Below are positions 1-5,576 of a stretch of DNA of 5,716 bases, in pieces (within the stretch, counting starts at the first letter, position 1; each line of letters opens with the position of its first letter). This stretch comes from Chitinophagales bacterium (lineage in GTDB: Bacteria > Bacteroidota > Bacteroidia > Chitinophagales > BACL12). The notes beneath the pieces are model-generated. The model saw nothing but the letters and a program-made list of their open reading frames with translations, had not been told where the DNA came from and ran no database searches. The translations under genes and the position numbers were made by a program. Where the stretch lies: the NCBI GenBank assembly GCA_014380545.1, contig JACMJP010000028.1:1-5716 (forward strand), given 5' to 3'.

Positions 1-62
1 AAATTAAAACAATTGAAATTTTATTTCAGAAACTTCTGGAGCTAAGAATCTGCAATTTATTA

Positions 63-70
63 TACATTTG
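63..70 (+). promoter_or_regulatory. Bacteroidota-type promoter -7 element of the deoxynucleoside kinase gene
   Basis: The octamer TACATTTG matches the Bacteroidota primary sigma-factor -7 consensus TAnnTTTG at all fixed positions. Only four bases (AAAC) separate it from the ATG at 75, so transcription should begin at or within a few bases of the start codon, giving a leaderless or nearly leaderless mRNA. No convincing TTG/TTTG -33 element lies at the expected distance upstream, which lowers certainty. The same element with the same 4-base spacing precedes dinB at 3068-3075. Confidence 0.6.
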
Positions 71-74
71 AAAC

Positions 75-710
75 ATGAATTATAAGATCATTACCGTTGA
101 AGGGAATATTGGCTCAGGTAAAACTTCGCTTGCAAAAAAGTTAGCTGCAGAGTATAATGCTAAATTAATACTTGAAAGTTTTGCGGATAATCCTTTCCTG
201 CAAAAATTCTTTGAGAAGCAAAAAGATTATGCGCTTGGTACGGAAATGTTTTTTATGGCTGAAAGATTCGATCAGATAAAAGAGGAACTTGCAAACTGGG
301 AATTATTTGAGCAGAAGATTGTGATTGACTATTTATTTGAAAAATCACTTTTGTATTCTAAAGTGAATCTTGATGAAGTGGAATATAATTTATATCAAAA
401 AATATTCAACATCTTAAATCCCAAACTGCCAAAAAGTGATCTTATAATTTACTTACATTCCAATACAGACCGTTTAGTGGAAAATATAAAAAAGCGGGGA
501 AGAGAATTTGAACAAACAGTGCGAAAAGATTATCTGCAACAAATACAGGATATTTATTTTGAGTATTTTAAGCAGCATCCTGAAGACACCATTATGGTGC
601 TTGATGTGAGTGATGCCGATTTTGTGCAGAATGAAGATCATTATATTCAAATAAAACAAATAGTAGAAAGCAACCTGAAACAGGGAATTAACAACTTCAT
701 AATAAAATAA
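75..710 (+). CDS. Deoxynucleoside kinase (dNK/dCK/dGK family)
   Basis: This cytoplasmic enzyme transfers the gamma-phosphate of ATP to the 5' hydroxyl of deoxynucleosides, the first step of salvage to dNTPs. The 211-residue length is normal for bacterial members. A Walker A P-loop GNIGSGKTS lies at residues 10-18. ESFADNPFL follows at 34-42, where E34 sits at the usual catalytic-base position. R64 lies in MAERFDQ, and D85 in VIDYLFEKSLLYSK occupies the place of the family's D/E-R-S motif. The arginine-rich LID is KKRGREFE at 139-146. The first ATG is used: it places the P-loop about 10 residues in, as is typical, and follows a promoter -7 element by four bases. Substrate preference (dA, dG, dC or dT) cannot be read from sequence. 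The next gene starts 15 bp downstream, so co-transcription is likely. The family call is firm; the substrate is open. Confidence 0.93.
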   Translation: MNYKIITVEGNIGSGKTSLAKKLAAEYNAKLILESFADNPFLQKFFEKQKDYALGTEMFFMAERFDQIKEELANWELFEQKIVIDYLFEKSLLYSKVNLDEVEYNLYQKIFNILNPKLPKSDLIIYLHSNTDRLVENIKKRGREFEQTVRKDYLQQIQDIYFEYFKQHPEDTIMVLDVSDADFVQNEDHYIQIKQIVESNLKQGINNFIIK

Positions 711-725
711 CAACTATAACAAATC

Positions 726-1127
726 ATGAAAAAGCACATCCTCGTTTTAATTGCTGCAATTGCAATTACAGCAACAACATTTGCGCAAAGTAATGCGTCC
801 GCATCTATAAAAGTTAGCTTCGCATTTAAAGGAATTGAAGATGGATATGACCATACAAATTATTGCGCAGTCTTTATTGACGGAGTAAAAGTTGGAGAAT
901 CATCAAAACAGGTTGAAAGCAAAAAGAATTCTTTCAAGGTTAAAACAACACAAGGTGAACATGACGTAAAAATTATAAACTACACAGAATACCAGGGCAA
1001 CTGGGAAGAACACACAATCGAAAATACTTACAGTATAGATTGTATGTATGCTGAAACCATGAAACTAAAAAAGAAAAATAAGATCGGGCTTCTGTTTGAT
1101 CTGGATAGTGGCATTGAAGTTAAATAA
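726..1127 (+). CDS. Small secreted protein of unknown function
   Basis: I do not recognise this 133-residue protein as a named family. The N-terminus is a textbook Sec signal peptide: MKKH, then a hydrophobic run LVLIAAIAITATTFA, with likely cleavage after A20 (TFA/Q), giving a mature protein of about 113 residues. There is no lipobox cysteine, so it should be periplasmic or secreted, not a lipoprotein. The mature part alternates short hydrophobic and polar stretches, as in a beta-sandwich. The segment VFIDGVKVGES (49-59), followed later by TTQGEHDVKIINY (74-86), resembles the layout of PEGA-like domains, but this is only a pattern resemblance. Two cysteines (C47, C106) could form a disulfide after export. 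A basic KLKKKNK patch lies at 113-119. No good promoter is visible in the 15-bp gap after the kinase, so it probably shares that transcript. Confidence 0.8.
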   Translation: MKKHILVLIAAIAITATTFAQSNASASIKVSFAFKGIEDGYDHTNYCAVFIDGVKVGESSKQVESKKNSFKVKTTQGEHDVKIINYTEYQGNWEEHTIENTYSIDCMYAETMKLKKKNKIGLLFDLDSGIEVK

Positions 1128-1151
1128 TTAGGAATATTTTGAAGTTTTAAT

Positions 1152-1159
1152 TATCGTTG
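1152..1159 (+). promoter_or_regulatory. Weak candidate promoter -7 element before the M14 peptidase gene
   Basis: TATCGTTG matches TAnnTTTG with one mismatch (G for the first T of TTTG) and ends 12 bases before the ATG at 1172. A TTTG at 1138-1141 lies only 10 bp upstream, too close for a standard -33 element. The peptidase may have its own promoter here, or may simply be read through from the kinase and small secreted protein genes. Confidence 0.25.
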
Positions 1160-1171
1160 CATAAAAAATGA

Positions 1172-2902
1172 ATGCGATTTTCAATTTTATGTATTGTAAT
1201 TCTTATTAAAACTTCTTTCAGCATGGCTCAAATAACAGAACTCTACAAACACAACCAAACACCAACTTATTTCCAGGTAATTGATTATTTCACTCAGCTT
1301 GCTTCAAAAAATGAAATGGCAAAAATGATTGAATGCGGCAAAACAGATAGCGGATATCCGCTGCATCTTTTTGTGATTGATAAAGACAAAGATTTTGATC
1401 CTGCTAATGCAAGAGAAAAAGGGAAAAGTATTTTATTAATTGATAACGGAATTCATCCCGGCGAACCGGATGGAATTGATGCCTGCATAAAAATTACGGA
1501 TGAAATACTTAATAAAAAAAGTAAAGACTACAATTTAGACAATCTTGTTATCTGCATCATTCCGGTTTATAATATTGACGGTGCATTAAACAGGAATTCC
1601 ACTTCAAGAGTAAATCAGGAAGGTCCTGAATCATTTGGCTTCAGGGGCAATGCACAGAATTATGATCTCAATCGTGATTTTATAAAATGCGATGCTCTAA
1701 ATGCGCAGTCATTTACTGAAATTTTCCGTACATGGGATCCTGATATTTTCGTTGATACACATGTGAGCAACGGAGCGGATTACCAATATGTGATGACTTT
1801 AATTTCAACACAACATAACAGGCTCACTCCTCCCCTTGGTGATTATTTACAAAAAACTTTATCACCGCATTTATATGCTGAAATGGAAAAAGTTGGTTTC
1901 CCTATGTGCCCGTATGTTGATGAAGTTGATAAAATTCCTGATAATGGCATTCTTGAATTTATGGATTACGGAAGGTATTCAACAGGTTACACAACCACAT
2001 TTAATACAATAGGTTTTATGCCTGAAACGCATATGTTGAAACCTTATGATGAAAGAGTGGAATCAACTTATGCATTGTTAAAAATATTCATCAATTATGT
2101 AAATGATCATGCAAAAGAAATTATTGATGTGAGGAATGAAGCAAAAAAAATAACAATGAATTCTGAAGAATTTCCAATTGAGTGGAAGCTTGATATGAAT
2201 AATAAAAGTGAATTTTCATTTAAGGGCTATGAAGCAAAATATAAACCCAGTGAAGTAAGCGGATTACAGAGACTGTATTATGATAGAAATAAACCTTTTG
2301 AAAAAAATATTCCGTTCTATAATAATTATACAGTATCGAAAATAATATCTGCACCAAAAGCATATATCATTCCTTCTGCATGGAGAAATGTTATTGAAAG
2401 ACTGAAATTAAATAAAGTGCAGATGCATGAAATAGAAAAAGATACCGCTATGGAAGTGGAAGTATATTATATAGAAAAATTTAAATCAGTTGAAAACCCG
2501 TTTGAAGGGCATTATTTGCACAATGATGTTGAATTGAGAAAAGAAAAACAAACAATCTCATTTCGAAAAGGAGATTACATTGTTTATGTTAATCAGGAAG
2601 CAAACAGGTATATTGTTGAAACATTAGAACCCGAAGCACCGGATTCATTTTTTGCATGGAATTTTTTTGATGCAATACTGATGCAGAAAGAATGGTTCAG
2701 CGATTATGTATTTGAAGATATTGCAGCAGAAGTGTTAAAAGAAAATCCGCAAATAAAAACAGAGCTTGAAAATAAAAAAACTTCTGATCCTGAATTTGCA
2801 AAAGACGCAAGGGCCCAACTCACATTTGTTTATCAACATTCAAAATATTATGAGCCTTCGCATAACAGGTATCCTGTTTACAGGTTGACGAGCAACCCCT
2901 AA
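1172..2902 (+). CDS. Secreted M14-family zinc carboxypeptidase-like peptidase
   Basis: This is a zinc metallopeptidase of the M14 (carboxypeptidase A-like) family, expected outside the cytoplasm. Residues 1-19 form a signal peptide with likely cleavage at SMA/Q. The catalytic set is complete: zinc ligands H95 and E98 in HPGEPDG, third zinc ligand H197 in VDTHVSN, substrate carboxylate-binding N167-R168 in DLNRDF, and catalytic glutamate E285 in FMPETHML. The catalytic domain runs roughly 25-320. A C-terminal region of about 250 residues follows, with conserved-looking blocks LEPEAPDSFFAWNFFDAIL and YVFEDIAAEVL, a layout I associate with Bacteroidota M14 proteins of this size. The start at 1172 is supported by the signal peptide; the ATG at 1168 is in another frame and stops quickly. 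The last two sense codons (Asn-Pro) and the TAA lie inside a palindromic repeat, so the original C-terminus may have been altered. Natural substrates are unknown. Confidence 0.92.
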   Translation: MRFSILCIVILIKTSFSMAQITELYKHNQTPTYFQVIDYFTQLASKNEMAKMIECGKTDSGYPLHLFVIDKDKDFDPANAREKGKSILLIDNGIHPGEPDGIDACIKITDEILNKKSKDYNLDNLVICIIPVYNIDGALNRNSTSRVNQEGPESFGFRGNAQNYDLNRDFIKCDALNAQSFTEIFRTWDPDIFVDTHVSNGADYQYVMTLISTQHNRLTPPLGDYLQKTLSPHLYAEMEKVGFPMCPYVDEVDKIPDNGILEFMDYGRYSTGYTTTFNTIGFMPETHMLKPYDERVESTYALLKIFINYVNDHAKEIIDVRNEAKKITMNSEEFPIEWKLDMNNKSEFSFKGYEAKYKPSEVSGLQRLYYDRNKPFEKNIPFYNNYTVSKIISAPKAYIIPSAWRNVIERLKLNKVQMHEIEKDTAMEVEVYYIEKFKSVENPFEGHYLHNDVELRKEKQTISFRKGDYIVYVNQEANRYIVETLEPEAPDSFFAWNFFDAILMQKEWFSDYVFEDIAAEVLKENPQIKTELENKKTSDPEFAKDARAQLTFVYQHSKYYEPSHNRYPVYRLTSNP

Positions 2903-2920
2903 ATCCCCTTGAGGGGACTT
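2893..2920 (+). repeat. GC-rich palindromic repeat, left copy
   Basis: This 28-bp unit begins CAACCCCTAAATCCCC and ends GGGGACTT. It matches the unit at 3035-3062 in inverted orientation at 26 of 28 positions; both differences fall in the small central loop. Internally it folds as TCCCC-TTGA-GGGGA. It overlaps the peptidase gene: its AAC CCC TAA are the final codons and stop. The G/C blocks stand out from the AT-rich surroundings. It resembles REP-like units or a terminal inverted repeat. It lacks a U-tract, so it is not a standard intrinsic terminator. Confidence 0.85.
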
Positions 2921-2967
2921 TGTACTTCGTTTATGTTTGAGTAAATAACTAATTTTTAATTAATGAG

Positions 2968-2991
2968 TTAATCCTTTAGGAATAATTTTTT
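2968..2991 (+). terminator. Weak candidate intrinsic terminator after the M14 peptidase gene
   Basis: TTAATCC and GGAATAA form a 7-bp stem with one A-A mismatch around a TTTA loop, followed directly by a run of six T. The stem is AT-rich and weak, so this may be a poor terminator or a chance dyad in AT-rich DNA. It is correctly placed, downstream of the peptidase stop and upstream of dinB. Confidence 0.3.
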
Positions 2992-3034
2992 ATTTGTTAA
3001 AAGATAATCATTCTACGCAGGCTTGCCACATATC

Positions 3035-3062
3035 AAGTCCCCTTCAGGGGATTTAGGGGTTG
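3035..3062 (-). repeat. GC-rich palindromic repeat, right (inverted) copy
   Basis: This is the inverted partner of the 2893-2920 unit; on the minus strand it reads CAACCCCTAAATCCCC, then TGAA, then GGGGACTT. On the plus strand AAGTCCCC-TTCA-GGGGATTT forms an 8-bp stem with one G-U pair. The two copies are separated by 114 bp and could pair as 28-bp arms of a larger hairpin. It ends 5 bp before the dinB -7 element, so it covers the position where a -33 element would lie. Confidence 0.85.
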
Positions 3063-3067
3063 TGTTT

Positions 3068-3075
3068 TACCTTTG
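3068..3075 (+). promoter_or_regulatory. Bacteroidota-type promoter -7 element of dinB
   Basis: TACCTTTG is a full match to TAnnTTTG. Four bases (CAGT) separate it from the ATG at 3080, so the transcript should start at or very near the start codon. No TTG/TTTG lies at the -33 distance; that region is occupied by the palindromic repeat copy. No LexA-like operator was recognised around it. Confidence 0.65.
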
Positions 3076-3079
3076 CAGT

Positions 3080-4279
3080 ATGCAATCCGATTCAAAAAGA
3101 TCAATTCTGCACATGGACCTCGATTCATTTTTTGTTTCGGTTGAAATATTAAAAGATCCGTCTTTAAAAGGAAAGCCAGTAATTGTAGGAGGTTCTGCAG
3201 AAAGAGGAATTGTTGCAAGCTGCAGTTACGAAGCAAGGAAATACGGAATTCATTCTGCAATGCCTTCACTCACCGCAAAAAAATTATGCCCGCATGCAAT
3301 TTTCGTAAAAGGCAGTTATGAAGACTATAGTAAATATTCTTCGATAGTTACAAATATTGTAAGTGATAGAGTTCCTGTTTTACAAAAAACTTCTGTCGAT
3401 GAATTTTATGCAGATCTCAGTGGTTTGGATACATTTTTCGGCTCACTCAAATTATCCATCGAATTAAGAGAGAGAATAAAAAAAGAAACGGGCTTGCCAA
3501 TTTCATTTGGATTATCATCAGCAAAAATTATTTCCAAGATCGCAACCAGTGAAGCAAAACCGGATGGATATAAATATGTGGAGCATGGAAAAGAAAAACA
3601 ATTTCTTGCACCATTACTCATCAATAAAATTCCCGGAGTTGGTGAAAAAACATTTCCAAAATTACAGGAAGCAGGATTTGAATATATCCATCAATTGCAA
3701 AACACAAATATTGAAACACTCGAAGAATTATTGGGAAAATGGGGACATGATCTGTGGTTTGTTGCACAGGGAATTGATGACTCTCCTGTAGTGCCGCATT
3801 CAGACAGAAAATCTATTAGTTGCGAAAATACCTTTGACGCAGATTCAAATGATCCGGAGTTTTTGCAAACATTTATAGTAGGTATGGTGGAACAACTTGC
3901 TTTTACATTGCGCAAGGAAAATTTTCTGGCAAGTTGCGTTGCAGTTAAAATCCGTTACACAGGTTTTGAAACACATACACAGCAAATGAAAATTGAATAT
4001 ACAAATGCCGATCATGCAATTATCCCGAAAGTGAAAGAAGTATTTCAAAATTCATTTGATAAGAACAGAACCGTCAGATTGATCGGTGTTAAACTCAGCA
4101 ATTTAATTCACGGGCAACACCAGGTAGATATGTTTGATGATACTGAACAACATTTAAAATTATATTCTGCATTAGATAAGATCAATAAAAAATTCGGAAG
4201 TAAAACTGTAACCCGGGCAAAAACAATGGAAATTAAAGAAAGAGGATTTAATCCGTTTAATGGGATGGTTAGTGAATAA
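3080..4279 (+). CDS. dinB: DNA polymerase IV (Y-family translesion polymerase)
   Basis: This low-fidelity Y-family polymerase copies across damaged template bases. From the ATG at 3080 it has 399 residues. The palm motif HMDLDSFF (11-18) holds metal ligand D13 and the steric-gate aromatic F18. SVDEFYADL (105-113) gives the other acidic ligands, D107 and E108. Fingers motifs VGGSAERGIVASCSYEARK and KYGIHSAMP lie at about 36-62. A helix-hairpin-helix region NKIPGVGEKTFPKL lies at 182-195, and the little-finger domain begins about 243. QVDMF at 348-352 fits the beta-clamp-binding pentapeptide, followed by a basic tail (INKKFGSKTVTRAK). An in-frame ATG at 3023 would add 19 residues, but that stretch is translated repeat and promoter and has no family counterpart, so 3080 is preferred. 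It converges on ychF with a 5-bp gap. Confidence 0.95.
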   Translation: MQSDSKRSILHMDLDSFFVSVEILKDPSLKGKPVIVGGSAERGIVASCSYEARKYGIHSAMPSLTAKKLCPHAIFVKGSYEDYSKYSSIVTNIVSDRVPVLQKTSVDEFYADLSGLDTFFGSLKLSIELRERIKKETGLPISFGLSSAKIISKIATSEAKPDGYKYVEHGKEKQFLAPLLINKIPGVGEKTFPKLQEAGFEYIHQLQNTNIETLEELLGKWGHDLWFVAQGIDDSPVVPHSDRKSISCENTFDADSNDPEFLQTFIVGMVEQLAFTLRKENFLASCVAVKIRYTGFETHTQQMKIEYTNADHAIIPKVKEVFQNSFDKNRTVRLIGVKLSNLIHGQHQVDMFDDTEQHLKLYSALDKINKKFGSKTVTRAKTMEIKERGFNPFNGMVSE

Positions 4280-4284
4280 TTACT

Positions 4285-5382
4285 TTACACATTAAACCTA
4301 AAATGCATCACATCGCCATCTCCAACTACATATTCTTTTCCTTCCACATTTAATTTACCAACTTCTTTGCATGCAGTTTCACTTCCGTATTTAATGTAAT
4401 CATCATACTTTATAACCTCTGCACGGATAAATCCTTTTTCAAAATCTGTATGAATCACACCCGCAGCCTGTGGCGCCATCATTCCTTTTGTAATTGTCCA
4501 TGCACGAACTTCTTTTTCTCCTGCCGTGAAATAGGTAATTAAATGTAATAATTTATAGCCTGATTTAATGAGTTTATTTAATCCGCTTTCCTCCAATCCA
4601 ATTTCTGCCAGAAATAATTGGCGGTCTTCAAAACTTTCGAGCTGCGCAATTTCACTTTCAATATTTGCGCTGATAATAATTACTTCTGCATTTTCATCTT
4701 TCACGGCTTCTTTTAATTTTTCTACATGTGCATTTCCTGTCTTCACACTTTTTTCTTCCACATTACATACATAAATAATTGGTTTAATAGTGAGCAACAT
4801 TGAATCACGAATGATCTTTAATCCTTCCGCATCCATTTGTAAACTCCTTGCACTTTTTCCCTGCTCAAGATGTTTCTTGTACAAATCTAAAACTTCAGAA
4901 ATTTTTTTCCCTTCCTTATCACCTGTTACTGCTGCTCTTTTATATTTTGATAATCTTGTTTCAATTGTTTCAAGGTCTTTCAGCTGTAATTCATAATCAA
5001 TAATTTCTTTATCTCTTATTGGATCTACATTTCCATGCACATGAATAATATTATCATCTTCAAAACATCTTATTACATGCACAATTGCATCTGTTTCACG
5101 GATATTTGCAAGAAATTTATTTCCCAGTCCCTCACCTTTGCTTGCACCTTTTACCAAGCCTGCAATGTCCACAAACTCAATTGTTGTAGGAACAATATTT
5201 AGCGGATGCACCAACTCAGATAATTTAATTAAACGTTCATCCGGAACAGTTACAACTCCAATGTTCGGCTCAATTGTACAAAAAGGAAAATTCGCAGCCT
5301 GCGCCTTTGCGCTGCTTAATGCATTAAACAAAGTTGATTTCCCAACATTCGGCAAGCCGACAATTCCGCACTTTAATCCCAT
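4285..5382 (-). CDS. ychF: Ribosome-associated P-loop ATPase YchF (Obg/HAS family)
   Basis: This is the universally conserved YchF/OLA1 ATPase, a translation-factor-class P-loop protein that binds ribosomes and is linked in other bacteria to stress responses. The 365-residue length is standard. The G1 motif GLPNVGKST lies at 9-17 and G3 is DIAGLVKG at 72-79, with a hydrophobic residue in place of the catalytic glutamine, as in HAS-type NTPases. The G4 position reads NVEE (207-210) instead of NKxD, the known signature of ATP rather than GTP preference. SAN follows at 238-240. A coiled-coil-like helical insert spans about 125-195, and the C-terminal TGS domain covers about 281-364 (ITYFTAGEKEVRAWT through DGDVMHFRFNV). 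The ATG at 5382 places the P-loop at the usual distance. It is transcribed leftward from a promoter near 5448 and meets dinB tail to tail. No anomaly is seen. Confidence 0.98.
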   Translation of the reverse strand: MGLKCGIVGLPNVGKSTLFNALSSAKAQAANFPFCTIEPNIGVVTVPDERLIKLSELVHPLNIVPTTIEFVDIAGLVKGASKGEGLGNKFLANIRETDAIVHVIRCFEDDNIIHVHGNVDPIRDKEIIDYELQLKDLETIETRLSKYKRAAVTGDKEGKKISEVLDLYKKHLEQGKSARSLQMDAEGLKIIRDSMLLTIKPIIYVCNVEEKSVKTGNAHVEKLKEAVKDENAEVIIISANIESEIAQLESFEDRQLFLAEIGLEESGLNKLIKSGYKLLHLITYFTAGEKEVRAWTITKGMMAPQAAGVIHTDFEKGFIRAEVIKYDDYIKYGSETACKEVGKLNVEGKEYVVGDGDVMHFRFNV

Positions 5383-5388
5383 GATTTA

Positions 5389-5416
5389 TTAATCGTTATT
5401 CGTTAATGGTTAATTG
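5389..5416. repeat. Degenerate heptanucleotide tandem array in the ychF leader
   Basis: Four adjacent 7-bp units read TTAATCG, TTATTCG, TTAATGG, TTAATTG on the plus strand. Each differs from TTAATSG by at most two bases. The array begins 6 bp upstream of the ychF start codon and lies wholly within the predicted ychF 5' untranslated leader. Its role is unknown; it could be passive repeat expansion. Confidence 0.6.
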
Positions 5417-5447
5417 GAGATAATAATTGTTATTTTATATTGAGGCG

Positions 5448-5455
5448 CAAAGATA
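5448..5455 (-). promoter_or_regulatory. Bacteroidota-type promoter -7 element of ychF
   Basis: On the minus strand this reads TATCTTTG, a full match to TAnnTTTG followed by CGCC. It would start transcription near 5443 and give a leader of about 60 nt before the ATG. Minus-strand TTTG tetramers lie 10 bp (5466-5469) and 24 bp (5480-5483) upstream. Neither is ideally spaced; the second is the better -33 candidate. Confidence 0.6.
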
Positions 5456-5509
5456 CGTTAAAAGACAAAGGGTGAAAAACAAAATCTAAGTATTTATTTT
5501 TTATTTCAG

Positions 5510-5531
5510 ATCATTGATATAAATCATTAAT
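5510..5531. repeat. Imperfect AT-rich dyad in the intergenic region
   Basis: ATCATTGAT and ATCATTAAT flank the tetramer ATAA. They can be read as a direct repeat (8 of 9 identical) or as an imperfect hairpin with one mismatch and one G-U pair on the minus strand. The minus-strand sequence after it is A-rich without a U-tract, so it is not a terminator for the upstream gene. It could be an operator-like site or chance. Confidence 0.25.
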
Positions 5532-5575
5532 ACCAAGTACGAATTACCAAATCACTAACTACCAAATTACCGAAC
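5531..5575. repeat. Degenerate 7-8 bp TACCAAAT-type tandem array
   Basis: Six consecutive units read TACCAAG, TACGAAT, TACCAAAT, CACTAAC, TACCAAAT, TACCGAAC. The array begins at the end of the dyad and stops one base short of the stop codon of the minus-strand gene to the right. Its consensus differs from the array at 5389-5416. On the minus strand it would lie in the 3' untranslated region of that gene. Function unknown. Confidence 0.55.
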
Positions 5576-5576
5576 T

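Noticed and set aside
1168..1209. Alternative ATG four bases upstream of the peptidase start.
   Set aside because: It is in a different frame and reaches a stop after 13 codons, while the 1172 start gives a clear signal peptide.
2901..2925. Left palindromic repeat as an intrinsic terminator of the peptidase gene.
   Set aside because: The hairpin is GC-rich but is followed by GTACTTCG-type sequence with no U-tract; the weak hairpin at 2968-2991 is better placed for that role.
2921..3034. Possible small gene or ncRNA in the spacer between the inverted repeats.
   Set aside because: No open frame of useful length with a start, no promoter element, and no stable fold beyond the weak hairpin were seen.
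2642..3134. Identical 13-mer GATTCATTTTTTG in the peptidase (2642-2654) and dinB (3122-3134).
   Set aside because: Both copies encode Asp-Ser-Phe-Phe in conserved family motifs using AT-rich codons, so the match is coincidental rather than a repeat element.
3507..3791. A 94-codon plus-strand frame inside dinB, and several 67-78 codon minus-strand frames across dinB.
   Set aside because: They lie wholly inside a well-conserved polymerase gene, have poor protein-like composition and no start signals; they are frame shadows.
5138..5392. An 84-codon plus-strand frame opposite the start of ychF (and 68-codon frames at 4568 and 4790).
   Set aside because: They are antisense to strongly conserved ychF sequence and their translations show no recognisable features.
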